Part shown: in pieces, positions 28,218 to 36,186 of the stretch
Layout: every line of letters begins with the position of its first letter
How positions within the stretch are numbered: position 1 is the stretch's first letter
Assembly (NCBI GenBank): GCA_963729215.1
Contig: CAVSND010000009.1
Location: forward strand, 429,363-493,362
Origin: CAVQJU01 sp963729215
Lineage (GTDB): Bacteria; Acidobacteriota; Vicinamibacteria; Vicinamibacterales; CAVVIG01
Direction: 5' to 3'
Length of the DNA: 64,000 nt
Translations under genes and position numbers: made by a program
Notes under the pieces: model-generated
What the model saw: only the letters and a program-made list of their open reading frames with translations
Database searches by the model: none
What the model was told of the DNA's origin: nothing

Positions 28218-29484
28218 CGGTGAGCAGGGCGTACTGAGTCCCCCGCCACGCGTCAGCGGTATCGAACGTCTCCCCCATCGTGTGGGTCCCCGTCCCCTGG
28301 CCGCCTGTCCCGATTGTGACGGCGGGAATCTTCAACTGAATCGGGATGTTGGCGTCCGTCGAGCTCTCGCTCGTGGAGAGCCGGATTCCCAGCGCTCGCG
28401 CGGCCGCGAGCGCCGTCTGCACGATCGGTGAATCGGCCGGGGTCTGGCCAGATGGCCGGTCGCCCACGAGTTCCCTCACGACCGTAATCGTGCGTGGCGC
28501 GCTCCACCGCTGGTTCTCCTCGCGGACGGCCTCGTCCACGACGCGCTGCACGCTCGCGTCGAGTGCGGACAGCGCGGCCATATCCGCGGACCGCAGGTCG
28601 ATCTCCATCCAGCTTTCCGAAGGGATGGCGTTGACCGACGTGCCCCCACCCACCCGGCCTACATTGAACGTCGTCCTCGGCTGATTCTGCTGGTTGGGAA
28701 CCTGCAGCTGCGAGATTTTGGCGATGGCGCGTCCCATCGCCTGGACCGGGTTAGGGGTGCCGAACGCCGCGTAACTGTGGCCGCCCGGCCCCTTGAACGT
28801 GATGCGGTAGCGGCGGCTGCCCACCGCCACATTGATCAGAAACGAGCCCGAGCCATCGATGGCGAGGAACCGGTCGATTTGGCCCTTCATCGTTTCGCCG
28901 AAGAGCTGCTTCATCCCCCGCAGATCGCCCAGGCCTTCCTCGCCGACGTCGGCGACAAAGGTCACGGGGCCTTCCGTTTTCACGTTCGTGCGCCCGAGCG
29001 TGCGAGCCATGGCCAGCAGGACAGCAAGCCCTCGGCAGTTGTCCCCGACGCCCGGTCCCGTCAAGACGGTCCCGCTCCGCGTAACACGAACGTCGGTTCC
29101 CTCTGGAAAGACGGTGTCCAGGTGCGCGGCGACCACCAGACGCGGACCCGGTGCGACACCCGGACGATCGCCAAGGACATTGCCCGCCTTGTCCAGCCGG
29201 ACGTTGGACAGCCCCGATTGCTCGAACGCGGCTTTCACCGCCCGGGCTCGAGCCGCCTCATGGAACGTGGGTGCTGGAATTTCGCAGAGTCGAATCTGGT
29301 TCCTGACTGTTGTGGGCTCATCAGCGCGTATCGAGTCGAGCGCGGCCTTGACGGTTGGATCCTTGAGCAGCATGTCGACCGGCGCGTCGGCCGCCAGCGC
29401 TCCACGCGAGGCGGCGAGAACAAGCACCACTCGCAAGGTGAGCCCAACCGCTCGCGGAAGGCGCGTGTTCCAGTACGTGGACAC
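28195..29484 (-). CDS. Secreted M20-family zinc peptidase
   Basis: 429 residues from a GTG at 29484, chosen because AGAGGC precedes it and a signal peptide follows (LPRAVGLTLRVVLVLAASRG, ending near ALA). The frame stays open well upstream without family features. Zinc-site motifs are VVAAHLDTVFPEG, GVGDNCRGLAVLLAMAR and DVGEEGLGDLRG, with a dimerisation lid (GPGGHSYAAFGTPNPVQAMG). The C-terminus has TGGQGTGTHTMGETFDTA with the last metal histidine. It probably cleaves peptides or acyl-amino acids outside the cytoplasm; the substrate is unknown. Confidence 0.88.
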   Translation of the reverse strand: MSTYWNTRLPRAVGLTLRVVLVLAASRGALAADAPVDMLLKDPTVKAALDSIRADEPTTVRNQIRLCEIPAPTFHEAARARAVKAAFEQSGLSNVRLDKAGNVLGDRPGVAPGPRLVVAAHLDTVFPEGTDVRVTRSGTVLTGPGVGDNCRGLAVLLAMARTLGRTNVKTEGPVTFVADVGEEGLGDLRGMKQLFGETMKGQIDRFLAIDGSGSFLINVAVGSRRYRITFKGPGGHSYAAFGTPNPVQAMGRAIAKISQLQVPNQQNQPRTTFNVGRVGGGTSVNAIPSESWMEIDLRSADMAALSALDASVQRVVDEAVREENQRWSAPRTITVVRELVGDRPSGQTPADSPIVQTALAAARALGIRLSTSESSTDANIPIQLKIPAVTIGTGGQGTGTHTMGETFDTADAWRGTQYALLTVIALSRR

Positions 29485-29921
29485 CCAAATGCCTCTGATC
29501 AATCCAAACAATCGTACGTCATCCAAACGGCTGGACGCGGACAGGTACAACGTCCGGACCGGCAGTTCAAAAAGCCCTGCATTTGTTCGTGTTGATGCGT
29601 GTGACGAGATGAATATCGGCGGTACAAAACTTGCTCCTAAGGAAACTGTATGATGAGCCTCGTTAGGCTTCTCGGCTTCACAACGCTGGCCTGCGGGTGT
29701 GTGATCGGCAGGTACCGTGAAGTGGCGACCAGTCGGGAAGTCGGCTACGTAGAAGAAAAAGGGCACGCTTGCGGAAGACACGCTCATCGGCGTAACCACA
29801 CGGTTTCAGTCGACAGGCTCTCCACCGCCTCGCCCATCGCCTTCTCAAAGAAGGCCTCCTAACCCCATCCGCCCCGTGGCGCATTAACGCCCGGGTGTGT
29901 CCGGACCGAAACATATGGGCA
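29485..29921. other. Gene-poor gap
   Basis: This 437-base stretch separates the divergent M20 peptidase and DNA methyltransferase genes. It has lower GC than its surroundings (for example around 29500-29650). An open frame at 29650-29862 (MMSLVRLLGFTTLACGCVIG) begins like a lipoprotein, but the remainder has no family features, so I do not call it. I see no repeat array here. Confidence 0.5.
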
Positions 29922-30866
29922 ATGTCGGTCCTGCTCAAGCCATACGCCATCGTCCCGGGGCGCCGCGGCCCGAACCGCTTCTTTTTGTCAGATTGCGTTG
30001 ACGTTTTCCGTCAACTACCGCCGCAAAGTGTCGATGTCATCGTCACCTCCCCTCCCTACAACCTGGGGATCCAGTACAACCGTTACCAGGACACGCTGTC
30101 GCACACGGAGTACCTCGAATGGACCCACACCTGGGTGGCGGCGGCGGCCCGCGTGCTCCGGCCGGACGGCTCGCTCTTCCTGAACGTCGGTTCGAAGCCG
30201 AGCGACCCCTTTACGGCGCTGGACGTGGCGCAGGCTGCGCGCTCGCACCTGCGCCTGCAGAACATCATCCACTGGGTCAAGTCGATCGCCATCGAGCGGA
30301 ACATGGCCGGCACCAACGCCGGCCTCGAGCGCGACCTGGCCGTCGGGCATTACAAGCCGATCAACAGCGATCGCTATCTGAACGACTGCCACGAATTCGT
30401 GTTCCACTTCACGCCGGCCGGCGAGACACGTCTCGATCGCCTCGCCCTTGGCGTTCCCTATCAGGACCAGTCGAACATCGCGCGATGGCGCGGCGCGTCG
30501 GGCGGCGTCCGCTGCCGGGGCAACACGTGGTTCATCCCGTACGAGACGATTCAGCGGCGTGATCGCGACCGGCCGCACCCGGCGACGTTCCCGTCCCGCC
30601 TCCCCGAGCAGTGTCTCCGCCTGCACGGGCTGTCACGTATCGAACTGGCGATGGATCCGTTTGTGGGGCTCGGCAGCACCGCCGTCGCCTGCGCCCGGCT
30701 CGGCGTGAAATTCGTGGGGTCGGACCTGGACGAAACCTATCTGTCGCAGGCGGTTTCGCGAACGCGCGAGGCGGTCCTCGATCGGGCCACCACGGACAAG
30801 CGTCCCGCAAGAGCGACCCGGACGCGGCGGGGCGAAGTGAAAACCCGGAAAGCTACTGCTTCGTAG
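29922..30866 (+). CDS. Orphan DNA methyltransferase, beta class, probably N4-cytosine
   Basis: 314 residues from the ATG at 29922 (a GTG nine codons upstream is possible). The catalytic motif TSPPYNLGIQYNRY lies near residue 45, ahead of the SAM-binding motif DPFVGLGSTAVACARLG near residue 245. That order defines the beta class. An S-P-P-Y tetrapeptide is typical of N4-cytosine enzymes, while D-P-P-Y is usual for N6-adenine. No restriction endonuclease gene is adjacent, so it is either a solitary regulatory methyltransferase or an orphan remnant of a restriction system. The C-terminal tail is basic (KRPARATRTRRGEVKTRK). Confidence 0.85.
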   Translation: MSVLLKPYAIVPGRRGPNRFFLSDCVDVFRQLPPQSVDVIVTSPPYNLGIQYNRYQDTLSHTEYLEWTHTWVAAAARVLRPDGSLFLNVGSKPSDPFTALDVAQAARSHLRLQNIIHWVKSIAIERNMAGTNAGLERDLAVGHYKPINSDRYLNDCHEFVFHFTPAGETRLDRLALGVPYQDQSNIARWRGASGGVRCRGNTWFIPYETIQRRDRDRPHPATFPSRLPEQCLRLHGLSRIELAMDPFVGLGSTAVACARLGVKFVGSDLDETYLSQAVSRTREAVLDRATTDKRPARATRTRRGEVKTRKATAS

Positions 30867-32211
30867 ACGGGACCGGCGCTGGCTGCGGCTTCAGCACGTA
30901 CTCTTTTCTCGCCCACACCGTCAGACCCGCTCGTGTCACCCGGACATCGACGACCCGGCGGCGCTTCAGGATGTCCGGGTTCTTCGAGTAATACCCCAGC
31001 ACGTAGTAGTCGCTTGTCTCGGCATCCACCCGCTTCAACGCTTTGGTGAAGTCGTTGGTGTTCACCACCGCGATGCCGCCGGTTTCCTCGGCCAGCGTAC
31101 GGAGACTGTCCTGGCTCTTGCGGACGAACTCGCTCCACTGCTGGGGATCGACGTTCTCGTCGAGGTCGGCCATCGGACCGACCAGACCGCGCGGGTCGAT
31201 CGTGTAGATGGTGGTGTTCGCGCGGTTCGCCGCCTGCGTGATCTCGTACAGCTCGCGTGACAGGTCCGCGTCGGCGAACTGTTCCTGCTGCATCTGCTGC
31301 CGGGTGTCCGGGTCTGTGCCGGGATCAGGAGCCTGCCCCCCGTTGGCCTGGGCGCTCTGCGCGGCCGCCTGGTTGCGCGCCTGCGCGCTGTCGCTCTGCG
31401 CGAACGGCGAATTGGGATCCATCGTCCCGTAGCGCGCGTCCTTGAACGGCGCGAAGTCGTAACCGTCGCTCACCCAGATGATCGCCTTGCGGCGGTTGTG
31501 CACCGCTTCGAGGTTCTTGAGCGCGTCGGTCATCGTCGAAAACGCGACGTGGGCGCGGTACCGGATTTCAGTCGGTCCGCCCGGCCCGCCCGCACCGTTG
31601 ATGATCTCGGTCGGCTTCAGCTCGTTGCCCGTCATCTTCTTGATCGTGTCCTCGATCCGCGACCGGTCGTACGTCATGTCGACCTGGATCGACGACGGTC
31701 CGCTCGAGACAATGCCGAACAGATCGCCTTCGTGCACGAGTTCCTTGGAAATCTTCTTGAACAGCTCGCGCACGCGCCCGGTGTTGCCAAACTGCAGATG
31801 CTGGTCGTCCACGAAGAACAGGAAAATGCGGCCCGACACGTCCGACACGGTGCGCTTCTTCGGAAGGATGATGCCCTCCGGAGCAGCAGCGGTCGGGGCC
31901 GACATCGGGTTGTACACGCGGCCCCCTGTGACCACGGTCATCGACGCCAGGTCCTGCAGCACGCCGTCTTCGTAAACGCGGAATTCTTCCGGCTTCAGGT
32001 CGGAGATGAAATTGCCTTTTTCGTCGCGGATCACCACGTCGTTGGTCACGAGATCGACCTGGACGCGGAAGGTCGGCTGCGCGGGTGCCGGCGTCGGCGC
32101 CGGTTTGGCGGGATCGGGCGCCTGGGCGGATACGGCTGCTACCAGCGCGACACACGCGACGGCAGCGACGCTCCAGACCACGGCCGGCAAGCCGCAGATT
32201 TTCACTTTCAT
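30853..32211 (-). CDS. Secreted VWFA-domain protein of the acidobacterial type
   Basis: 452 residues with a signal peptide (AVVWSVAAVACVALVAAVSA) and a Pro/Ala linker. Then comes the conserved opening FRVQVDLVTNDVVIRDEKGN, FISDLKPEEFRVYEDGVLQD, followed by a von Willebrand factor A domain (residues about 120-390) with FLFFVDDQHLQFGNTGRVR and a long VSDGYDFAPFKDARYGTMD. It ends KNPDILKRRRVVDVRVTRAG. Such proteins are numerous in Acidobacteriota; their roles are unknown. The 3' end overlaps the convergent methyltransferase gene by 14 bases. The strong taxonomic flavour supports the proposed origin of this window. Confidence 0.9.
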   Translation of the reverse strand: MKVKICGLPAVVWSVAAVACVALVAAVSAQAPDPAKPAPTPAPAQPTFRVQVDLVTNDVVIRDEKGNFISDLKPEEFRVYEDGVLQDLASMTVVTGGRVYNPMSAPTAAAPEGIILPKKRTVSDVSGRIFLFFVDDQHLQFGNTGRVRELFKKISKELVHEGDLFGIVSSGPSSIQVDMTYDRSRIEDTIKKMTGNELKPTEIINGAGGPGGPTEIRYRAHVAFSTMTDALKNLEAVHNRRKAIIWVSDGYDFAPFKDARYGTMDPNSPFAQSDSAQARNQAAAQSAQANGGQAPDPGTDPDTRQQMQQEQFADADLSRELYEITQAANRANTTIYTIDPRGLVGPMADLDENVDPQQWSEFVRKSQDSLRTLAEETGGIAVVNTNDFTKALKRVDAETSDYYVLGYYSKNPDILKRRRVVDVRVTRAGLTVWARKEYVLKPQPAPVPSTKQ

Positions 32212-32220
32212 ACCGGCAAA

Positions 32221-32910
32221 TTATACCTCTTCGGTCGGCGGGACGGGGACAGTTGGTGCGGGCTCTGCCGCTGCGGTTTCGCCCGCGGGACGCGGTCGTC
32301 GCCGGCCCCGACGGCGTCTCCGGCGGCCGCCCGCCGGACGATCAGCGGACGCGGCTGTCGACGCGTCAGTCACCACCTCCGTGGAGTCAGACGCCTGAAC
32401 GGGCGTCCCGGCCTGAACCGTGGCTCCTTCGCCCGCCTCGAGGTCCTGACCAGCGTCGTGGTCGGCGAGATCTTCCCGGTCCCCCTGAACGTCGCTCTCC
32501 CCGTGGACCTCGTGGACCTCCTGGACCGTGGACCTCGTGGACCTGTGGACCCCTTGGACCTCGTGGACCTCTTCAATCTCTTCCGAAGCTTCTGAACCCT
32601 CGGCTTCCTTCGCGGCCTGCTTGGCGGCTTTCTCTATCCGTCGCCGTTCGCGCCAGTGTTCGGCGTCCGGCGGAGGAATCGGCGTCGCGAGGAGCCGCGG
32701 CCAGTCGAATCGCACGCCTGGATTCTGCGCTTCAATCGCACGGCGCACGTCGTCTGTAAACGGAAGGCGGCCGACTTTGACCTGGGGCGGCGTGCGAAAC
32801 CAGAACAGAAGGCGCGGGCGCTGCGGCCTGCCTCGACGCGGCGTACCGGGCTCGATGATCGAGAAGTGCTCGTATCCCCGCTTGTCCCGCGAAAACTTCA
32901 GGTAGGGCAC
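32221..32910 (-). CDS. Low-complexity protein with an array-encoded segment
   Basis: 229 residues. Residues 1-95 (MPYLKFSRDKRGYEHFSIIE, LLFWFRTPPQVKVGRLPFTD) look like a small folded domain with a conserved-looking basic surface. Residues about 100-140 are Glu/His/Val repeats (EVHEVQGVHRSTRSTVQEVH) encoded by the GAGGTCCAC-type units at 32500-32580. The rest is acidic, then an Arg-rich patch (GGRRRRRRGRRR) and a Pro/Ala tail. I do not recognise the domain. It lies on the same strand as, and 9 bases after, the nuclease-like gene, so they may form one operon. Confidence 0.65.
   Translation of the reverse strand: MPYLKFSRDKRGYEHFSIIEPGTPRRGRPQRPRLLFWFRTPPQVKVGRLPFTDDVRRAIEAQNPGVRFDWPRLLATPIPPPDAEHWRERRRIEKAAKQAAKEAEGSEASEEIEEVHEVQGVHRSTRSTVQEVHEVHGESDVQGDREDLADHDAGQDLEAGEGATVQAGTPVQASDSTEVVTDASTAASADRPAGGRRRRRRGRRRPRPAGETAAAEPAPTVPVPPTEEV
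32500..32580. repeat. GTGGACCTC array inside a coding region
   Basis: The + strand reads CCGTGGACCTCGTGGACCTC and related 9-base units GTGGACCTC, CCTGTGGAC and CTTGGACCT. It translates on the - strand into a Glu-Val-His-Glu-Val-type segment in frame. This is the only array seen inside the middle of a gene; the other arrays are intergenic or at gene ends. Confidence 0.85.
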
Positions 32911-32919
32911 TGGGCGCTG

Positions 32920-33543
32920 CTACTTGCGCTTGGCCGCCTTCGCGGGCTTCTTGGCTTTCTTCGGCGCGGGTGCCTTGGCCTTCTTCTTTGCCTTCGGGGC
33001 GGGTTTTGCTTTCGCGCTCTTGGCGACAACAGCCGGCTTCTTGACGGCCCGAGGGGCCTCGACAACCGGCCGCGGCGCGGCCGGCCGGCCGGCGGATGTT
33101 TCCCGGCTTCGATGAACGAGTGTGAAGCGAACCTGGTCGCCGATTGTGTGATAGCTCCAGATCTCGTTGGCCACGACGTGGTTGTCTTCGCAGAGGCGCC
33201 GCGCCACTTCCACCATGGCGGCCGGGACGTACAGATGGAACGCGGCCCGCAGCTTGGCCAGATGCGTCCACTGCGCCAGCGCCTCGAGGTGGTTGACCGA
33301 TTCGCCCGTCTCGACCTCGACGACACCCTGGAGGCGGCGCCCGCGTTCGAGCGAGTAAAGAACGAGGTCAGGAAACACCGCTGTCGGGCCAGTGCCGACC
33401 GGGACGTTTTGTTCGGCGCCCGGGTTGATGCCGACGTCGTACTTACGGCGGAGCTTGACCTGCAGCATTCGAATCAGGCGATCGTGCTCCAGCTGTTCGC
33501 GGACCGGTCGCACGAGGATAGGACTCAACGCCAGTGCCTCCAA
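32920..33543 (-). CDS. Nuclease-fold-like protein with a lysine/alanine-rich histone-like tail
   Basis: 207 residues. Residues about 25-135 contain LRRKYDVGINPGAEQNVPVG, then FPDLVLYSLERGRRLQGVVE and VETGESVNHLEALAQW. The P-D, then E-x-E arrangement on adjoining strands resembles a PD-(D/E)xK nuclease core with an atypical last residue. Residues about 160-207 are almost all Lys, Ala and Pro (AKPAPKAKKKAKAPAPKKAK), like the tail of histone H1 or of nucleoid proteins. This suggests DNA binding. I see no matching known family, and activity is inferred only from the short pattern. The gene pairs with the low-complexity protein downstream. Confidence 0.55.
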   Translation of the reverse strand: MEALALSPILVRPVREQLEHDRLIRMLQVKLRRKYDVGINPGAEQNVPVGTGPTAVFPDLVLYSLERGRRLQGVVEVETGESVNHLEALAQWTHLAKLRAAFHLYVPAAMVEVARRLCEDNHVVANEIWSYHTIGDQVRFTLVHRSRETSAGRPAAPRPVVEAPRAVKKPAVVAKSAKAKPAPKAKKKAKAPAPKKAKKPAKAAKRK

Positions 33544-33672
33544 ACGATTGGATCGGACCGCATTATCAAACTGGTAACTCTAGCACGAAACTGCGCCATT
33601 CCGCCGTATCCCATTGCTTTCATGTCGGATAGGGTAAGCGCTTTCAAGAGCGCAGGAGTAGAATAACAAAGC

Positions 33673-34080
33673 GTGTCAACTCCCGAAACTGCACAGCAAG
33701 TTTCGACCATCCTCATCGTAGACGATGACGAGGGCGTCACGCAGACGTTTGCGCGGATGCTGACACTCGAAGGCTTCCAGGTGCGGACGGCATTTAATGC
33801 CGAGTCCGGTCTCCGCGCCGCGAACGAGGCCCATCCAAACGCGATCATCCTGGATCTCCGGATGCCGCTCGTTGACGGCCTTGGTTTTCTCCGGCAGCTC
33901 CGGTCGCAGGCCGGCCAGCGCGTCGCCCCCACGCCGGTCGCCATCGTGACCGGCGACTACTTTCTCGATGATGCGGTTGCGTCGGAGCTGAGACAGCTGG
34001 GCGCGGAACTGCGATTCAAGCCCCTGTGGCTCGAGGACCTGGTCGGCCTCGCCCGCAACCTGCTGAAGGTGACGCACTGA
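33673..34080 (+). CDS. Single-domain response regulator (CheY-like receiver)
   Basis: 135 residues from a GTG. The receiver fold is complete: acidic pair ILIVDDDEGVTQTFARM, phosphoacceptor aspartate in AIILDLRMPLVDGL (near residue 61), TPVAIVTGD and the lysine region RFKPLWLEDL near residue 118. No output domain is present, so it works by protein contact. It is unusual in being joined to hemE, with its stop overlapping the likely start of that gene. A histidine kinase is not in the neighbourhood. Confidence 0.9.
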   Translation: MSTPETAQQVSTILIVDDDEGVTQTFARMLTLEGFQVRTAFNAESGLRAANEAHPNAIILDLRMPLVDGLGFLRQLRSQAGQRVAPTPVAIVTGDYFLDDAVASELRQLGAELRFKPLWLEDLVGLARNLLKVTH

Positions 34081-35114
34081 GCAGTCGGGCGACCCGGTTT
34101 CTACAAGCCTGCCGCCGCCAGCCGGTCGATGCGACGCCGGTCTGGTTCATGCGCCAGGCGGGACGGTACATGAGCGAGTATCGGGAGCTGCGCCAGCGGC
34201 ATTCCCTGCTCGACATCTGCCGCACCCCCGATCTCGCCACCGCCGTCACGCTGCAGCCGGTCCGCCGGATCGAGGTCGACGCGGCGATTCTGTTTTCCGA
34301 TTTGCTCCTGCCTCTCGAGCACATGGGCATCCCCTTCGACTTCGTCGCCGGCGAGGGGCCCGCGATCGAGCGGCCGCTGCGGACCGAAGCCGATCTCGCT
34401 GCCGTCCGCCGCTTCGAGCCGCGCGAAGACCTCGGCCACGTTCTCGAGACGATTCAGCAGGTGCAAAGCGAGCTCGCCGGCCGCGTGCCGCTCATCGGGT
34501 TTGCCGGCGCGCCGTTCACGCTCGCGTCGTACGCCATCGAGGGCGGGCACTCGAACAACTTCGCCCACACGAAGGCGCTGATGTACGGTCATCCGGCCGC
34601 GTGGCACGGCTTCTGCGACCTGCTCGCGGATCTCATCGGGGATTACCTGGTCGCGCAGGTTGAAGCGGGCGTGGATGCGGTGCAGGTGTTCGATTCCTGG
34701 GTCGGCGTGCTCAACGCGCCGGACTACCGCGAGTTCATCCTGCCCCATACGCGGCGCATCTTCGAACGTGTTGCGCCGCTTGGCGTACCGACCATCCACT
34801 TCGGTGTCGGCACGGGCGCCATCCTCGGCGAATTGCGCGAGGCCGGCGGCGACGTGATCGGCGCCGACTGGCGGACACCGCTCGACGACGCGTGGGCGCG
34901 CATCGGTTTCGATCGCGCCATCCAGGGCAACCTGGATCCGACGCTCCTGCTCGCGCCGCTCGACCGCATCCTCACCGCGACCGACGAAGTGCTCGAACGC
35001 GCGGCCGGCAGGGTTGGCCACATCTTCAACCTGGGCCACGGCATCCTGCCGATGACGCCCGTCGAGCACGTCCAGGCCGTCGCGCAATACGTCCATCAGC
35101 AGACACACATCTAA
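34077..35114 (+). CDS. hemE: Uroporphyrinogen decarboxylase
   Basis: About 345 residues. Homologs begin a few residues before RFLQACRRQPVDATPVWFMR, so I place the start at a CTG (34077) that overlaps the response regulator stop (CTGA) and follows AAGGTG. A GTG at 34026 would give an odd 17-residue extension. Core motifs are VWFMRQAGRYMSEYRELR, AILFSDLLLPLEHMGIPFDF, GFAGAPFTLASYAIEGG and LGHGILPMTPVEHVQ. The enzyme removes four carboxyl groups to give coproporphyrinogen III. hemH and hemY follow, so this is a haem-synthesis cluster. CTG starts are rare, so the exact start is uncertain. Confidence 0.93.
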   Translation: MSSRATRFLQACRRQPVDATPVWFMRQAGRYMSEYRELRQRHSLLDICRTPDLATAVTLQPVRRIEVDAAILFSDLLLPLEHMGIPFDFVAGEGPAIERPLRTEADLAAVRRFEPREDLGHVLETIQQVQSELAGRVPLIGFAGAPFTLASYAIEGGHSNNFAHTKALMYGHPAAWHGFCDLLADLIGDYLVAQVEAGVDAVQVFDSWVGVLNAPDYREFILPHTRRIFERVAPLGVPTIHFGVGTGAILGELREAGGDVIGADWRTPLDDAWARIGFDRAIQGNLDPTLLLAPLDRILTATDEVLERAAGRVGHIFNLGHGILPMTPVEHVQAVAQYVHQQTHI

Positions 35115-35286
35115 GGGTTCCAGAGGTTCGAGGGGTTCGAAGGGTTCGAGGGGTTCGAGAGGTTCTGGAGGTTCACGAAAGATGCTAGGCTGAAATCACG
35201 CGTCGGAATCTCTTGAACCTCTTGAACCTCTTGAACCTCTTGAACCTCTTGAACCTCTTGAACCTCTCGAACCTCTGGAACCTCTA
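35113..35286. repeat. Long inverted TTCGAGAGG/TTGAACCTC array between hemE and hemH
   Basis: The left arm (35113-35180) has 9-base units GAGGTTCGA and GGGGTTCGA. The right arm (35207-35286) has eight or more TTGAACCTC units. The arm ends carry a perfect 17-base inverted repeat, GGTTCCAGAGGTTCGAG at 35116-35132 and its complement at 35266-35282. A loop of about 26 unique bases lies between. The right arm abuts the hemH start codon, leaving no normal ribosome-binding site. This is the largest array in the window. Confidence 0.9.
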
Positions 35287-36162
35287 GTGCCTTCCGCCGT
35301 TCTCCTGATGGCCCACGGAACCCCGTCGTCACTCGACGAGATGCCGGAATATCTCAGGCTGGTCCGCGGCGGACGGCCGCCCTCGCCCGAGCTTGTCGAG
35401 GAGATGCGGCGGAACTACGCGGCCATCGGCGGCCGATCGCCTCTCACGGACTTGACGATGGCGCAGGCCGACGCGCTGCGTGCGCGGCTCGGCGCTGACG
35501 TGCCGGTCGCGGTGGGCATGCGCAATTGGCGGCCGTTCATCAAGGACGCGCTCGAGGATCTCGTCCGCCAGGGCGCCACGCGCATCGTCGGGGTCCCGAT
35601 GGCGCCGCAGTTCTCGACGTTGAGCGTCCAGAAGTATGTCGACGCGGCAAGGGCCGCGCTGCCGGCCGGCGTGCAGTTCGACGCCGTGACGTCGTATCAC
35701 ACGCATCCACGTCTGCTCGAAGCGTTTGCCGGGCGCGTGCGCGCGGCCTCGATTCGCGAAGACGAGACCGTCGTCTTCACGGCCCACAGCCTGCCTGTCC
35801 GCGTGATCGAGGGCGGCGACGTCTACGCGGACGAAGTCGCGGCCACGGCTCGCGGCGTGGCGGACCTCGCCGGAATCGGCCGGTTCGAAACGGCTTACCA
35901 AAGCGCGGGCCGGACGCCCGAGCCGTGGATCGGCCCCGATCTCGGCGAGCTCATCACCGCGCGCGCGGCCGCCGGCGCGCGGCGCTTCCTGATTGTCCCG
36001 GTCGGCTTCGTGTGCGACCACACCGAGATCTTGTTCGACGTTGACGTTCAGGCCGCTCGCACGGCCCGGGAGGCGGGCGCGACGCTCCGCCGCACCGAAT
36101 CGCTCAACACTTCGCCGGCCTTCATCGACGCGCTCGAGGAAATCGTCAGGGCGAGGTTGTGA
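35287..36162 (+). CDS. hemH: Ferrochelatase
   Basis: 291 residues from a GTG directly after the repeat array. The catalytic histidine is in VLLMAHGTPSSLDEMPEYL, close to the N-terminus. RNWRPFIKDALEDLVRQGA and VPMAPQFSTLSVQKYVDAA form the middle. The second hallmark, VPVGFVCDHTEILFDVD, carries the metal-site acidic residues. It is near the short end for the family and ends ALEEIVRARL. It inserts iron into a porphyrin. The route (through protoporphyrin or coproporphyrin) cannot be read from this alone, though hemY beside it is used in both. Confidence 0.93.
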   Translation: MPSAVLLMAHGTPSSLDEMPEYLRLVRGGRPPSPELVEEMRRNYAAIGGRSPLTDLTMAQADALRARLGADVPVAVGMRNWRPFIKDALEDLVRQGATRIVGVPMAPQFSTLSVQKYVDAARAALPAGVQFDAVTSYHTHPRLLEAFAGRVRAASIREDETVVFTAHSLPVRVIEGGDVYADEVAATARGVADLAGIGRFETAYQSAGRTPEPWIGPDLGELITARAAAGARRFLIVPVGFVCDHTEILFDVDVQAARTAREAGATLRRTESLNTSPAFIDALEEIVRARL

Positions 36163-36186
36163 ACGGCGCGGACGGGCGGAGCTTTG

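Noticed and set aside
29650..29862. Possible 70-residue lipoprotein
   Set aside because: Only its first 16 residues look like a signal; the rest has no coding character, and no ribosome-binding site is seen.
35113..35286. CRISPR array
   Set aside because: Units are 9 bases, directly adjacent and without unique spacers; no cas gene is present.
35111..35332. Repeat peptide gene on the - strand (EVQEVQEVQ-type)
   Set aside because: It is only the translation of the repeat array, with no start signal.
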